Shown one piece after another: positions 1 to 11,851 of a DNA stretch of 64,000 nt. The stretch is from Nymphalis io (taxonomy: Eukaryota; Arthropoda; Insecta; Lepidoptera; Nymphalidae). A model generated the notes under the pieces. That model saw nothing but the letters and a program-made list of their open reading frames with translations, searched no databases and was not told the origin of the DNA. The stretch is from positions 12,777,001 through 12,841,000 of the forward strand of contig NC_065889.1 of assembly GCF_905147045.1 (NCBI RefSeq), in the 5' to 3' direction. Numbering within the stretch: the stretch's first letter is position 1; each line of letters starts with the position of its first letter. Both the position numbers and the translations under genes were made by a program.

Positions 1-482
1 TAAGTAAATTATGAAACGAAACGAAATTAAAGTTTCTATATGTATGAGTAATTATTGTTACGTAGACGTTTATATATTAAATGGACGAAATAAGTGTCAC
101 TAGCTAATACATACGTATATTATAATTCGTATTCTAATATTTTTTATAATATTATATAAATTACTTTGTTCGTGGTATCAAATTAATTTTATTTACGGTA
201 ACGATTCGTATGAATTGTTGTTTTGAAAATGAAATATAAAAACGCTTTTGTCAGTACAGAGGATTAATCAAAACAAACCAAATAAACCGAATCACGAGGG
301 GCTTACTAGAGACCACTGCAAACCATTTTTCACATTCTGGTTCCATTACTAAATCATTTATAATCTATCTTTCAAATTACATAATATACTTGGAAAGTTT
401 GAAACGATACAATAGTTTGAATCGTTTCGATTTTAACCTAATCGACATCATGGATTAATTACGTTACGTTGGAAAGTATACA
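1..482. other. AT-rich non-coding, nothing recognised
   Basis: No recognisable coding or repeat sequence is visible on either strand. The only structure is a short imperfect inverted repeat at about 400-428 (GAAACGAT against ATCGTTTC). Confidence 0.5.
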
Positions 483-772
483 TTTTTTTTTTATAGAATA
501 GGAAGGCGGACGAGCATATGGGCCACCTGATGGTAAGTGGTCACCAAGGCCCATAGACATTGACATTGTAAGAAATGCTAACCATCGCTTACATCACCAA
601 TGCGTTACCAACCTTGGGAACTAAGATGTTATGTCCCCTACAATTACACTGGCTCACTCACCCTTCAAACCGCAACACAACAATACCAAGTACTGCTGTT
701 TTGCGGTAGAATATCTTATGAGTGGGTGGTACCTACCCAGACGAGCTTGCACAAAGCTCTACCACCAGTAAA
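483..772 (-). repeat. SINE-A copy, near full length
   Basis: This is a ~290 bp retroposon read on the minus strand. Its poly(A) tail appears here as a T run at 483-492, followed by the typical end (GGAAGGCGGACGAGCATATG on +). Its 5' end is CTACCACCAGTAA at 761-772. The same sequence recurs more than 20 times in the window in both orientations. Any open frames inside it are incidental. The head carries GGTGGTAGAGC in sense, which resembles a pol III A box, but no clear tRNA fold is seen, so the class 'SINE' is inferred from length, tail and copy number. Confidence 0.85.
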
Positions 773-921
773 CTATATAATTTGTAACAATATGGTAACA
801 CTTCACTATATTATTTGAAGTATTAGCAATGTTCATAAGAAAATATTTTATTACATTATATTTCAATTATAAATTATATACTAAATTTTGATTGAGACAG
901 AATCTTTTTTTCACACAAAGC

Positions 922-1030
922 CATTTTTTCAAGCAGGAAAAATCTTCTGAACATACCCATTCTGGGAGGAAATCGGGTTATATGGGATTCTCATTCACTA
1001 AAACCCCTACATTGCTGTACTCGACAAGGA
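922..1030 (-). mobile_element. R1-clade LINE 3' tail fragment
   Basis: Read on the minus strand, this stretch matches the untranslated 3' end of the R1-clade LINE at 21538-22279. Shared blocks on + are CGGGTTATATGGGATTC and CACTAAAACC, preceded by a T run at 924-929 that would be the tail. Only about 110 bp remain and no protein-coding part survives. Confidence 0.55.
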
Positions 1031-3504
1031 CGTCCAAACCTTACTTCGTTACCACCTGCGTGCGCTGTGCAGTATACATATTCGTTAAATTAAATTATTT
1101 AATTTCTACTCTGTGAGATAATTGAAAACGTATTGCAATGTAACAGAAGTTTTAAGATGAAAAAAAAAGTCAACATATTCAAGGTCGAGTCAGAACACAA
1201 ACACAATAAATTGTTGCAAAGTTTATTCAGGAATACCGCTCAAATGAACAAGCCCGCATTGTGTCCACATAATGGGCTCTTGTTGTACGTGTGATTGAAA
1301 CATTTTCGTTGTATGCTAACCAAAATAAACTGAAAGGTTTCCAGTTTTAAACATTATTGAGTTAACTGATGTTATTAATAAAACAAAATAATATTTAAAT
1401 TATTGTAGCGTTTATGATGTTAAGTTTAGTTGAAACATTAACAAATGTAGTTTGCTTTTAAAATAAGGTTCGAAAAATATCTTATATGATCCTTAACTAC
1501 TTCGAACCCATCGGCCATTCACAAGGAAGTCTAGCCTGCAAGAGTATAAACACTGGCAAACTCCAACTCTAATCAGCATAAAGAAATTTTTAAAAGAAAA
1601 AATCGGTTTTTAATTTTTGGTAAGACCCGAGATTTACAATTAGAACCATCGCAAGGCCGCAACCGTTCTGGCCTTACGAATTAGCCATTAGACCGACTAT
1701 GTGGCAAGTTTCCGGCTAATTTTCTTTCGTTGGTTCGAAAGTATTTTATACAAATAACAATCATTAACGACGAATAGAAATCGAACGATTAAACCTGATA
1801 CCCAATATTTTGTTAAAGAAAAGATTTTGTTCTATTTATAGATATTGTTTTAATGAATTATTATTAGATATCCCGGTGATGTTGTTTTATACATTGACTC
1901 GATAACAAATGATAGCTTGTACAATATTGTATTTTGTTGTTATTTAGTGCAATATTGTGTAAATATCTCAGTGTAAATACATAATAAAATACGCCCATGA
2001 TTCCAAGCACAATTCTCCCTCAAACATGTTTTTTTTTCGTTTGTAATATTTTTTTTTGCCTAATATCAGTAACAAAAATAGCACAAGAGGTCAACTCGAC
2101 AAATGGGTAAATTCCAACCTCTAGTATGCGGACAGGGAAACTGTAAAAGCGAGATGCGATTTTTTAAGAGACGTCCTTAGTTCCGAGCGTCAATTGTGAA
2201 CCCTCACGTAAGCTAACCTTGCTGTGGCCGGGTTTTAGTAGCTATCAACAGTTTCGTTGTTACAGCCACTGCGGTCAAGAGGAATAAACATTTCGAAATA
2301 TAAATTTGTCAGACTTAGAGATATACATTCAGTATAACGAGTTTCAACAGTATTCATGCAATTTTTGTCTTAATATATAGAGTGATATATAATGGTTTTT
2401 TTTTTCTAAACTATTTCGGTGATTTCTAAAACATTGGAACATAGCGTTTGGTAGAAGAACTTAGTACAGCTTCGCCAGACTGGAGCACCTACTTTTAAAC
2501 TAATCTACCACCACACATCAGTTCTATTTATTTGTATATTCTGGCTTTAAAGGAGATGAGCCAGTGAAATTACAGGCATCTTATATATTGCTTGCGTCGC
2601 ATTATTAGTGCTAAGAGTGAATTATAATTCTTGCAGTGCCACTTTCGGTGGCTCCATCACCATTTACCCTCTGGCTGGCTGTGGCTGGCCCGTTTATTTA
2701 TGTGCCTTCCTTGAATACTTGCTTAAATTTTCATTTTATTATGCACATGCGTCTCTGCATGTGCTTTTGCGCACTTTGAGCAGAATACTCCAAAGGGGAC
2801 GGGAGAGACTTGTCTTAGGTCCCATTGCTCGAATTGGGAAGTGAAGAACTCGTCTCGCTTTCGACCTCATTGGCAACGTTCCTAATAGCATCACCGTAGT
2901 GTTAGAAGCATCAATCGTTGGCCATGGCTGGTAAGCACTTTGAAGAGCGCTCGAAGTGCTTAACGACCACGTTCAGACTGCACCACAAAAATGTGATTAA
3001 CTTGCAAATAGAACAAATACTTAATATTGGTATTAATTTATTGTAAGTATAAATTAATTATGAGTTTTTCATTCCGTTTTGTTATTAGCATTATCCGGTA
3101 ATAATGAAACAAAGGAAGCAAGTTTTGCTATGGAACTTTGAGCTTAGGCAAAATGCCAATAAATTCCGTAAACAATGGGCAGTTTTACGATAAACACCAT
3201 TCAGCAAGCGTCTGCCTCTTTACTCGTTTATTAATTTATTAATATCGTATTATTGAGGACCGATAAATAATGAGTCATCTGAAATAAATATTCCAACCTC
3301 GGTTTGACAAAAGGCTGATAATATAATTTAATCAGATTTAAGAATTATTAAAGTTCGCATTCAACGTCAAAAATAAAATAAACTCATTTCATTTGACTTT
3401 ATTTATTAAAAAAACATAATTAAAGTTTACTTTAAATTTAAAATAAAAATATTTACATAATTATAAGAATGTATGTATATTTGTATTAAGTAACTATAAA
3501 AAAA
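1031..3504. other. Non-coding; two blocks of more balanced composition
   Basis: Mostly AT-rich DNA without a recognisable repeat. The segments at about 2050-2290 and 2560-2990 are less AT-biased. The latter has a 78-codon frame on + (2608-2844) that begins with GTG and matches no family I know. It might be a transposon remnant, a conserved non-coding block or chance. Confidence 0.35.
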
Positions 3505-3878
3505 GCCGACATGGTCCAGTGGTAAGAACGCGTGAATCTTAACCGATGATCGTGGGTTCAAGCCCGGGCAAGCACCACTGAATTTTCATGTGTATGTCCC
3601 ACTGCTGGGCTAAGGCGTCCTCTTCTTTTTTTGAGAAGAAGGTTTTGGAGTTTATTCCACTACGCTACTCCAATGCGTGTTGGTGGAATACACATGTGGC
3701 AGAATTTCAGTAAAATTAGACACATGCAGGTTTCCTCACTATGTTTTCCTTCACCGCCGAGCACGAGATGAATTATAAACACAAATTTAGCACATGAAAA
3801 TTCAGTGATGCTTGCCCGGGTTTGAATCCATATTCAACGATTAAGATTCATGCGTTCTAACCACTGGGCCATCTTGGC
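3505..3878 (-). repeat. SINE-M (Metulj-like) copy with an inverted second head
   Basis: A tRNA-derived SINE runs on the minus strand from its head at 3878 to near its tail at 3593. It carries the conserved GGCTAAGG and TGTCCCACTGCTGGG blocks on +. The last ~16 bases are missing, and joined there is a second copy of the first ~88 bp in opposite orientation (3505-3592, +). That copy has A-box-like TGGTCCAGTGG and B-box-like GGTTCAAGCCC. The two heads face each other and form a foldback of ~85 bp arms. The name Metulj is from memory of nymphalid SINEs; the tRNA-like head is seen directly. Confidence 0.8.
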
Positions 3879-4264
3879 TTTTTTTTGTATGCAATACTTT
3901 TCGTTATTATCGATCAGAGCCAACATATTTACAATTTTACACAAACGTCACGAAGTAGTTTTTCATAAGCAATAATGATAAGGCACACCTTGGAAAAGAC
4001 CTTCATTAATTGGCACTACTCCAACCTATAATTTGTTATCTGAATCCAGCGGTTTCCCTCTGTATTCCACAAGTCAGTAGACCACCTTGTCCGGGGACAT
4101 TCGATTCTCTTTTTTTCAAGTAGCCGTGACAAATCTATTTACATATAGGTATATCCGTTTGTATACATGTTTCTATATGATTGTGTATTGTTATTAATAG
4201 TTTTAAATTATATTTTTACGTATATATAATATAGTATAAATATATTATAAAGGTAAACAGCATT
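3879..4264. other. AT-rich non-coding, nothing recognised
   Basis: No coding sequence or repeat family was recognised between the two SINE-M copies. Confidence 0.4.
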
Positions 4265-4430
4265 GAAATCTCTCACTACCGGGCTAAAGCCTGCTCTAAT
4301 TTTTGAAGTTACTCCAGCAAATTACTTCAACACGAGTTGATTGATACACATGGGGCAGTATTTCCAGCGACACGTGCAGGTATTCTCAATATGTTTTCTG
4401 CGATGTCTTGAACTCGCAATTTTGGTTAAG
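4265..4430 (-). repeat. SINE-M, strongly diverged fragment
   Basis: Weak but ordered similarity to the Metulj-like consensus on the minus strand: GGGCTAAAGCC, TACTCCAGCAAATTACTTC, ACACATGGGGCAG, CACGTGCAGG and ATGTTTTC occur in the correct order and spacing. This is an old copy. Confidence 0.5.
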
Positions 4431-6884
4431 ACTAGCTAGTATGTAGTTATTTCATTATTTTTAATATTGTTAAAAGTTTATTTTCTTTATACATTAATGG
4501 AGATGCTCTTCCGGACACTATATTATTATTCTCTATACACAAAGAACTCTAGTACCTTTGGCGAGAGTCAATATTATTAGACGACTGTATTTTCATTGAA
4601 ATATGTGTCTTATGTCGTAGGTGTTAAAGACTCTCAGAGTATCATTAGATCATTAGAGTGGACATCACACTCGTTTCTATTATTTGTCCGACACAAAAGA
4701 CGGTCGCTTGTTAGGGATTCCAATCCCTTTCCTGGTATGCTAGCATTGGAACATTTTCAAATATTATTTTTACTTTTACTTTTTACTTGGGACAAAATTT
4801 ATATAAATTTATCTCCTCAAAAGGAGAGGGAGAATAAGACCAGCATATATTTACAGGATTTTACTAAATTTTAATTGTTATTTGTAAATACATTTCAAAA
4901 TTCATTTTCATAAATATATGTATATACCTCATATTAAGAGCTTTATATACTTATACTTTTTTTCTCTTACAATAATTCTTCAGTACAAAATCTTCCAAAA
5001 GAAAAAATATACATTATGAGCTTGATGTTGAATGCTAGTTCTACGCCTTTTAAAATAGTAAATTTAATGTTTTGCAATGTTAATATTACTTGAATTAATA
5101 AAGTGAATATAAAACGTCTTAAATATGTCTTATTCGTTTCATATTTAGGCTTTGCTACACTAGTTATGTGTAAAGTTCCTCTTGTCAATTTAGAAAGAAA
5201 CGGCCGTTTATTGTAATTAACTGTCCCTAATTGGGTGTGCTACCGTAACGTTCTATCTGAGAGATAGCGCTTTAATATATATCCACTGTACATTATACAG
5301 CGCTAGAACAGCGATTGAATTAGAAGTGGTCGACGCTTTAAAAGATTAATATAGAATTCGGTCTGTCTTCTGCTTAAATTTCATTAAAAATCAATATACT
5401 AATGCATTGACTTACAACTTGAGTTGATTTATAGAAAAAAATATGTAGTAAAAGATTTGAATTATTAATTAAAACTAAATTATACATCTACGTACTTATT
5501 TACAGTATAAAATAAATATGATCAATATAAGAAAATCTATATAAAAACTGATAATTTCCTTAGAACAATATTGGCTGGTGTAAGAAAATCAATATTTTTT
5601 TATAATAATATACTGAATCTGGTTAGAATAAAAATAAATAAATCAATTTATGTAACATTTAAGTTCGTTTGCTTAAGACGTGTGAAGAACATGTTTTTCA
5701 ACAAAAATAAGTACAATTCTTGATGGTCTTATCTAACTCCCGAGTTATAGTTGGACGCTCATTCTGATACCCCATGTTCTATATTGGAGTCAGTCGAGGA
5801 GAATATCTGGATTTCCATGTGGTTTACTTAATTGTTCTAGTACTTAATACCTAATCGCATCTGTTTTCCCCATTTACTTTTACAAAAATAAATCATAGTT
5901 ACATGGATGAAGATACATTTATAGAGAAAATGAAATATACTGAGCGTGGAAAATGGTGCGAAAAGCAAGACGTTAAGTAATTTATTGGCTGAAGTGGTTG
6001 GTGGTCGGATTTCCCAGGAGTATTTTAGCGCTAACGTTTTATGCACCGTAATCCAATAGCTTTATGTGTGTTAGTATTTTGCATCTTCTAAGTATAGTAT
6101 ATCTTCTAAGTAAATGATTGAGAAATAATATATATTTATGGGTAAAATGTAAGAAACACGTATATTGTTGATACCTCTATCGAGTAAGAGAACTTCTTCT
6201 TTCATTTGAAAAAAAAATCTGCAATTTAATATGAAAATTCATTTTACGTCTTGAGTACAAGCCACGGATCAGTCACAGATCAGGACTGTGTGAACTATTT
6301 ATAAGCTTCATAAATATGTTATTTTAGTTATAATTTTATTTTATAAAGGATGGAAAAGATTTGAAAAATCGTGTAAATTATATTATTTACACTTTGGCGT
6401 ATATAGTGTATACTTAATTCATAGCGCGTTATTAAATTTTGTTTATTTATTTTTTGTTCTTGGAAATATGATTTTCAATTTTTTTTTATTTCAAAGCAGA
6501 ACCACCGAAACTATGCTCTACCATGCCATGGTTTTAAAGAGGCGACTAAAAAACGTTTTGTGTTAAACGCACCCATTAATACTATTAATCATTTAGTGTC
6601 ACCGATTCAGATGATGGTGCGTAACCTACTAAACTAGCAAAAGCATTCCCAAGATAGGTGTCGGTTAAATGGCCGGTCGTTTATATTTGCCAAATGGGAT
6701 AATGGGAAAATGGGAATTTGCCCCATTTTCGAATTACACAACACTTCCATTTATACAATCAATGTTACTTCAAATTATAGCACACTTATACTTTTAATAT
6801 ATAAGTCGTGACTGTACTAATTTTATTATAAAGCTGAAAAGATTGATGACTATTTGAACATGCTAATCTTTATACCGATAAATT
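4431..6884. other. AT-rich non-coding, nothing recognised
   Basis: About 2.4 kb of AT-rich DNA. Short open frames (for example near 4596-4874 and 4967-5188) are low-complexity, lack domains and fit chance expectation in this composition. Confidence 0.4.
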
Positions 6885-7100
6885 TGCTGGTGGTGGTACG
6901 GGTAATAATAATCATTAGATATTCTACCGCAAAACAGCAGTACTTAGTATCGTTGTGTTCCGGTTTGAAGGGTGTGTCAGTGTAATAACAGGCACAAAGG
7001 ACATAATATAGTGCATCGACGGTGTAAGCGAAGTTAACATTTCTTACAATGACAATATCTATTGACGTCTCGTCCACCTATCTATTCTATAAAAAAATAA
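6885..7100 (+). repeat. SINE-A copy, diverged, internally shortened
   Basis: Sense copy starting GCTGGTGGTGGTACGGG and running through ATATTCTACCGCAAAACAG to TATCTATTCTATAAAAAAA. The central region and the segment before the tail are shortened relative to the copy at 50044-50341. Confidence 0.75.
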
Positions 7101-7383
7101 GGCGGATTCTCTTAGTAGAAAAATTACTAAGCCAATATAATTAAAACTTACACCGACTATGCAGCGATATTCGAAGAAGGGTTTTGAATATAATATAATC
7201 ATGTACGTAGCTGCGCTTTGCAGCTTCTTGTGCCTTAGTTAAGACTATTGACGTATCAAAACATATCTTTAGATTATTTGTTGAGAAAGGGTATTATAAT
7301 ATCTTGCTACGATCCACGGAAGCGAAGTAATACCAATTAGCGCTAGTGAAACCATGTGAAGCAATTAGTTCATCAATACTATT
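7101..7383. other. Non-coding spacer between two SINE-A copies
   Basis: Nothing recognisable. It separates two SINE-A copies in the same orientation that differ clearly in divergence, so they are separate insertions and not a tandem duplication. Confidence 0.4.
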
Positions 7384-7679
7384 TTACTGGTGGAGAGCTT
7401 GTGCAAGCTCATCTGGGTAGGTACTACCCACTCATCAGATATTCTACCGCAAAACAGCAGTACTTGATATTTTTGTGTTCCGGTTTGAAGGGTGAGTGAG
7501 CCAGTGTAATTACAGGCACAAGGGACATAACATCTTAGATCCCAAGGTTGGTGGCGCATTGGTGATGTAAGCGATGGTTAACATTTCTTACAATGCCAAT
7601 GTCTATGGGCGTTGGTGAGCACTTACCATCAGGTGGCCCATATGCTCGTCCGCCTTCCTATACTATATAAAAAAAAAAA
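7384..7679 (+). repeat. SINE-A copy, near full length
   Basis: Sense copy from ACTGGTGGAGAGCTTG to the tail CCTTCCTATACTATAT plus about 11 A. Close to the best copies at 32823 and 50044. Confidence 0.85.
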
Positions 7680-8770
7680 CAATAAATAGCATGTTTTGGA
7701 GCACTTAATAATCTCCTCAACAATTTAATCCTTTCCTTATTCACCATTAGGGTCCATGGTTTCGATATATCCTGTACAAGATGTAAAGTGATTTAACAGT
7801 CATAATTTTTATGTATTATTCATGTTTAAATCACACCAGATTTCCGAAGCATTGGGACAAGTTGCCAGCAATTCATTAAAACGGCCAATGTGTCTGAGCG
7901 CTTGATGTATGGGAACAGGATTCTGTTTCATCAGAGTCCCAATGAAGGGACGGAGCGTTGCGTGTGAAGTATTTTGTTAATTTGTAAGCGATGATGATTC
8001 AGCAGATTAACTCATGAGTCTTCTTATATGTGATGATCACTAATCCGAAGAAGGTTATGCATGGTGTAAAATTTTGGTTTAGAAAATATGAAAGTAAAAT
8101 AAAATCAAAGAAATATTAAAATAAAATCAAAGAAATATTAAGGCATCTTAATATTTAAGCAGCAATTGAGGAGCATGTCGATTTATCGTTCTTTTATAGA
8201 GAAGAACCTTTAGCTCGATGGGATTATGTTTTAAGTTTATTCATTTTTTAAAAACTATTTACATGTACGAAAAAACGCGTAACATGTTTTAAAAGTATGT
8301 ATATAAAATAACAGTCTCCAATTTTATTTTGTAAAACGTCGGCAATATCGTTCTAAATTACGCTCCAACGTACTTCATGGACCAAACGACTATAGTGATT
8401 TGTAGCTTGAAACGCTTTGTGATCGTTTGATTCACTCGGCGCTGTTAATTATTAAATGCAATTACCGCTGAATGTACATACAATACTTTATAGAACCTTT
8501 TCTTTTTTAGGTGTATTTGGGTAATCATATTGACAAAAACGAATGGGAGGAAGATTTTTTTAATTTTTTGTCACATTTTGATAATTTTCTCGTTACACTC
8601 GTACATAATGTATACATAGTAACGGAAAGTTAGTTATTAGTATAGTCATTTATTTGGAAATCTTTTTGTAATTATTCGATTTTTTTATGAGCAGATAAAA
8701 ATAGTTTCATCGAAAACACATAATCAATTCGTAATCTAGATATACTGGTTAATCGTATCGTAATCGTATC
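7680..8770. other. AT-rich non-coding with one small tandem duplication
   Basis: No gene or dispersed repeat recognised. A 22 bp unit (AAAATAAAATCAAAGAAATA plus TT) is present twice in direct tandem at 8096-8117 and 8118-8139. Confidence 0.4.
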
Positions 8771-8834
8771 GTAACAGCCTGTGAATGTCCCACTGCTGGG
8801 CTAAGGCCTCCTCTCCCTTTTTGAGGAGAAGGTT
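8771..8834 (-). repeat. SINE-M 3' end fragment
   Basis: Only the last ~60 bp of the Metulj-like element is present, on the minus strand: AACAGCCTGTGAATGTCCC, then CTGCTGGGCTAAGGCCTCC, then a GAGGAGAAGG stretch. In sense it is followed by a short ACGATACGATT repeat (8750-8770 on +), which looks like a simple-repeat tail. GGTTAAT occurs on both sides and could be a target duplication. Confidence 0.75.
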
Positions 8835-9194
8835 AATACTGATATATAATTATTGGGTTGAAATAATGTTGTAAACTCTGGCAAATTAGTTTTCCTTAAA
8901 AATGAAAATTTAAAATATACTTCTCTTAATGGCGTAATCGATTTAAAAGCTTGAAATACACTTCGGAAAAAGCCTTACATGGTTTTCGTTACTCAGCCTT
9001 TATTTAACCAATAAAGGTATTTGAAGGTCATTGAAAAACGTTCCCGTACTGCTCACAGTCCCTAGTCAAAGTCGCACAATTTCGAAAGAGCATAAGTCGG
9101 GGGTTTCGGTATTAAGTTATTTAGTACCCTGCATGAAATCTATAGATATAATAAATACGTAACTGATCGCTGTCTGTACACGGAAGATATATGA

Positions 9195-9849
9195 GTAAAA
9201 CTATTACTGGGGGCCTTTATCAAGGCCATTCAAAACAATGATTGTAAGAATTTTTGTCTGTTTATCTGTTTGTATGTGCGTTTGTGCACGCTAATCTTAG
9301 AAATGGTTTAACGGATTTGAGTGCGGTTTTCATTAATATATTGTGACTAACATTACATAAAATTTAGCGTTGTTTTATTTCAATCGGTTTATAAATACAA
9401 CAGTTATGACAATTGTCCGAAAATCCAAAAATCCATGTATATTGAACGCGACGATCATTGCCGCTAATGGTAAGAAGCTCGAAAGTTTAAATGTTAAAAG
9501 CATTTTCGCATTCTCATCCCACCCTGAAAAAGTACTTAATTGTTAAAATATAATATTTTCCTTTGTTAAGTTTTGTGCATTACAGGTTTATTATATAATA
9601 ATATATACTTTCATTCATTCATACAGGTTAATTATATAATAATACATTTATAGGTTAAGTAGGTATTTCGTTTATTTCGTTTCGTTGCTGCATTATTTTT
9701 TTTCATGTTTTTGTTACATCTATACTTAGTCGGTTAGTTTGACAAATGAATGACTGAATGCCTTAAATATATACAAATAAAAATTAAAAATAGTTCAAAT
9801 AGTTCAAAAAAAAAAGTTATACGCGAGTGAAACCGCGGGCACAGCTAGT
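9195..9849 (+). mobile_element. Non-autonomous Helitron-like element, 3' end defined
   Basis: The 3' end reads ACGCGAGTGAAACCGCGG followed by GCACAGCTAGT. This is the terminus of the Helitron group common in Lepidoptera, ending in CTAGT with a short CGCG/CGCGG hairpin just upstream. Internal features typical of these elements are TTTGTCTGTTTATCTGTTTG and the GGTTTAACGGATTTGAGTG stretch. No Rep/helicase coding is present. A ~22 bp motif (ACAGGTT.ATTATATAATAAT) occurs twice near 9583 and 9625. The 5' boundary is a guess. Confidence 0.55.
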
Positions 9850-10824
9850 AGTGACTACAAATATTCAAGAGACCTCTTCTAGATCTAAATGCAGTTGATA
9901 TAGTAATAACCAAGTTATTCTTCTTTCGATCCGATTTTAATTACGAAAATTGACCTTTCATGAACATAATATTTTTCCACAGCTCGTTAGATCGAAGTGC
10001 AAACTCTTGAAAGTTTTTAAATTATACTTAACTTGCTCATTCTTACAACATCCTTTTACTGTAACATTATTTGAATAGTTTTACGGATTTTTTAAACTTT
10101 TAAAATTACGTTTTAAATATTTAGAATCCGATATACGACGCTTGACTAGATCTAAACATTATTTTATGTTTTGCAAAATTTTTCGAATAACGTAATCATG
10201 TCATTCTGATAAAGTTTATTTACATTTCCATGTTCTAAATTTAAATCTATATTGTATGCGAATTACAATGCAAATATTCGTACACTATCCTCCACTGTTT
10301 GGTACATATTCCTGCATCATACTTACTTCAATCACGTGTATATGATTGCACCCAATAGGGTGATAATTGCTCAACCTTATCTATTAGGTATTGGGACGTT
10401 AAATCAAAATTAAACAGAAAACAGTATTCATTTGACAATTTTAACTAAAATAAAGCTATCACTGATTCGGTTTTTTTAATACTGATTGTAGTAATAATAA
10501 CGCATTCCTTACTTTAGGATTTTCAAATATTTCACTCCTTTTACAAATAATTATATTGATTACACTTATTGAATGGAGCAGAACAATTCAAAGTGGCAAA
10601 ATAGCTGATGAATAGGTTATACCAGTAGGTCTAAGTATAAATTTGAAACTCACCACGTAACAAATGATATCATACTATAAGAAATCAAGATAGAAATAGG
10701 TTGTTAAAAAGAGATAAATCAAAACAACTATACAACAATAAAGTGAACGTAGATCGACACGTATAATTTACACACACAAATAGAACAATAGAATCAAAAC
10801 TGAGCAACTGAAATATTATTTATG
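9850..10824. other. AT-rich non-coding, nothing recognised
   Basis: No repeat or gene recognised between the Helitron 3' end and the start of the RTE LINE. Confidence 0.4.
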
Positions 10825-11316
10825 AGATATCCGCCACAACAGAGAGTCCAAGTAGAAGTGTCTAAAGCCAGCCTGGCTGGCCGATGAGCTTGGCAGGGCC
10901 AGTCCCCACCACGATGATCATCACGTGATCAAGTCGGCGCTAGGCCACGCCCCGTCGGAAGACATTCTTAACAATACATTTAAACAATACGGGCATCAGA
11001 AAACCTTAAGTCGGTATTTAACAAGTGGAATACAAAGTGAGTAACTGTAAAATAGCACTGTTGATAGATATATTTAATGTCCCACTACCAGTAAAAACCT
11101 ACTCATTATTTAATCTTTACTATGTACTTATTATTTATTTGCCGTGTGGTGACGGTGACGAATATCACCACCCCATCTCATCCCGTGGGGGGCGTAGAAG
11201 TCGACCCGAGGGAATATACACCAGAGAACGGGCAGCAGCGTCTCTGAGTACTATGACTAACTTACTGCGATCGCCAACCCTTCTGCCAAGCGTGGCAATT
11301 ACGGCATATCCCCTCA

Positions 11317-11851
11317 ATGATTTGCGCAACTAAGCCACAGCCCCTAGTCCCCGGCAGCCCTGCTATTCCTAGCCTTGGTAACAGCTGTGGTAACGGCGGG
11401 GCAGGGGGTGCTAAGAATCCCCGGCAGATTTCGTGTTACCAACACCGACGACCTCTGGCCCTGGCAACATATAACACGCGTACACTGCGGACCGACGAGA
11501 AGATCATCGAACTGGAGGAAGAACTGAGCAGGTTACACTGGGATATCGTCGGATTATCCAAAGTCCGAAGACAGGGGGAGGATACGATGATCCTGAAATC
11601 CGGTAACCTTCTCTATTTCCGAGAGGGCGATCAACTGTCTCAAGGTGGTGTCGGGTTCATAGTCCACAAGTCCCTCGTTAACAACGTTGTGAAAATCGAG
11701 AGCGTGTCGACTAGGGTGGCGTACCTTATACTCAGAATCACCAAGCGGTATTCTTTGAAGGTCCTACAGGTATACGCGCCGACTTCGACACACTCCGACG
11801 ATGAGGTTGAGGTCATGTATGAGGATTTACCTAAAGCCATACATACCAACA
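11317..11851 (+). pseudogene. RTE LINE polyprotein, endonuclease N-terminal part
   Basis: This frame encodes the start of the endonuclease that nicks target DNA for reverse transcription. Visible motifs are ATYNTRTLRT at about residues 50-59 (catalytic Asn region), DIVGLSKVRRQGED at about residues 76-89, and QVYAPTSTHSDDE near residue 150. In this family the DIVGLSKVRR motif normally reads GLSEVRR with a catalytic Glu; here the codon is AAA (Lys), an inactivating change. The Met at 11317 gives a leader rich in Pro, Gly and Asn before the domain. The frame is broken at 11839-11864 by a 13 bp tandem duplication (ATACATACCAACA then ATACATACCAATA). The rest of the domain continues in the next frame. 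Confidence 0.85.
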
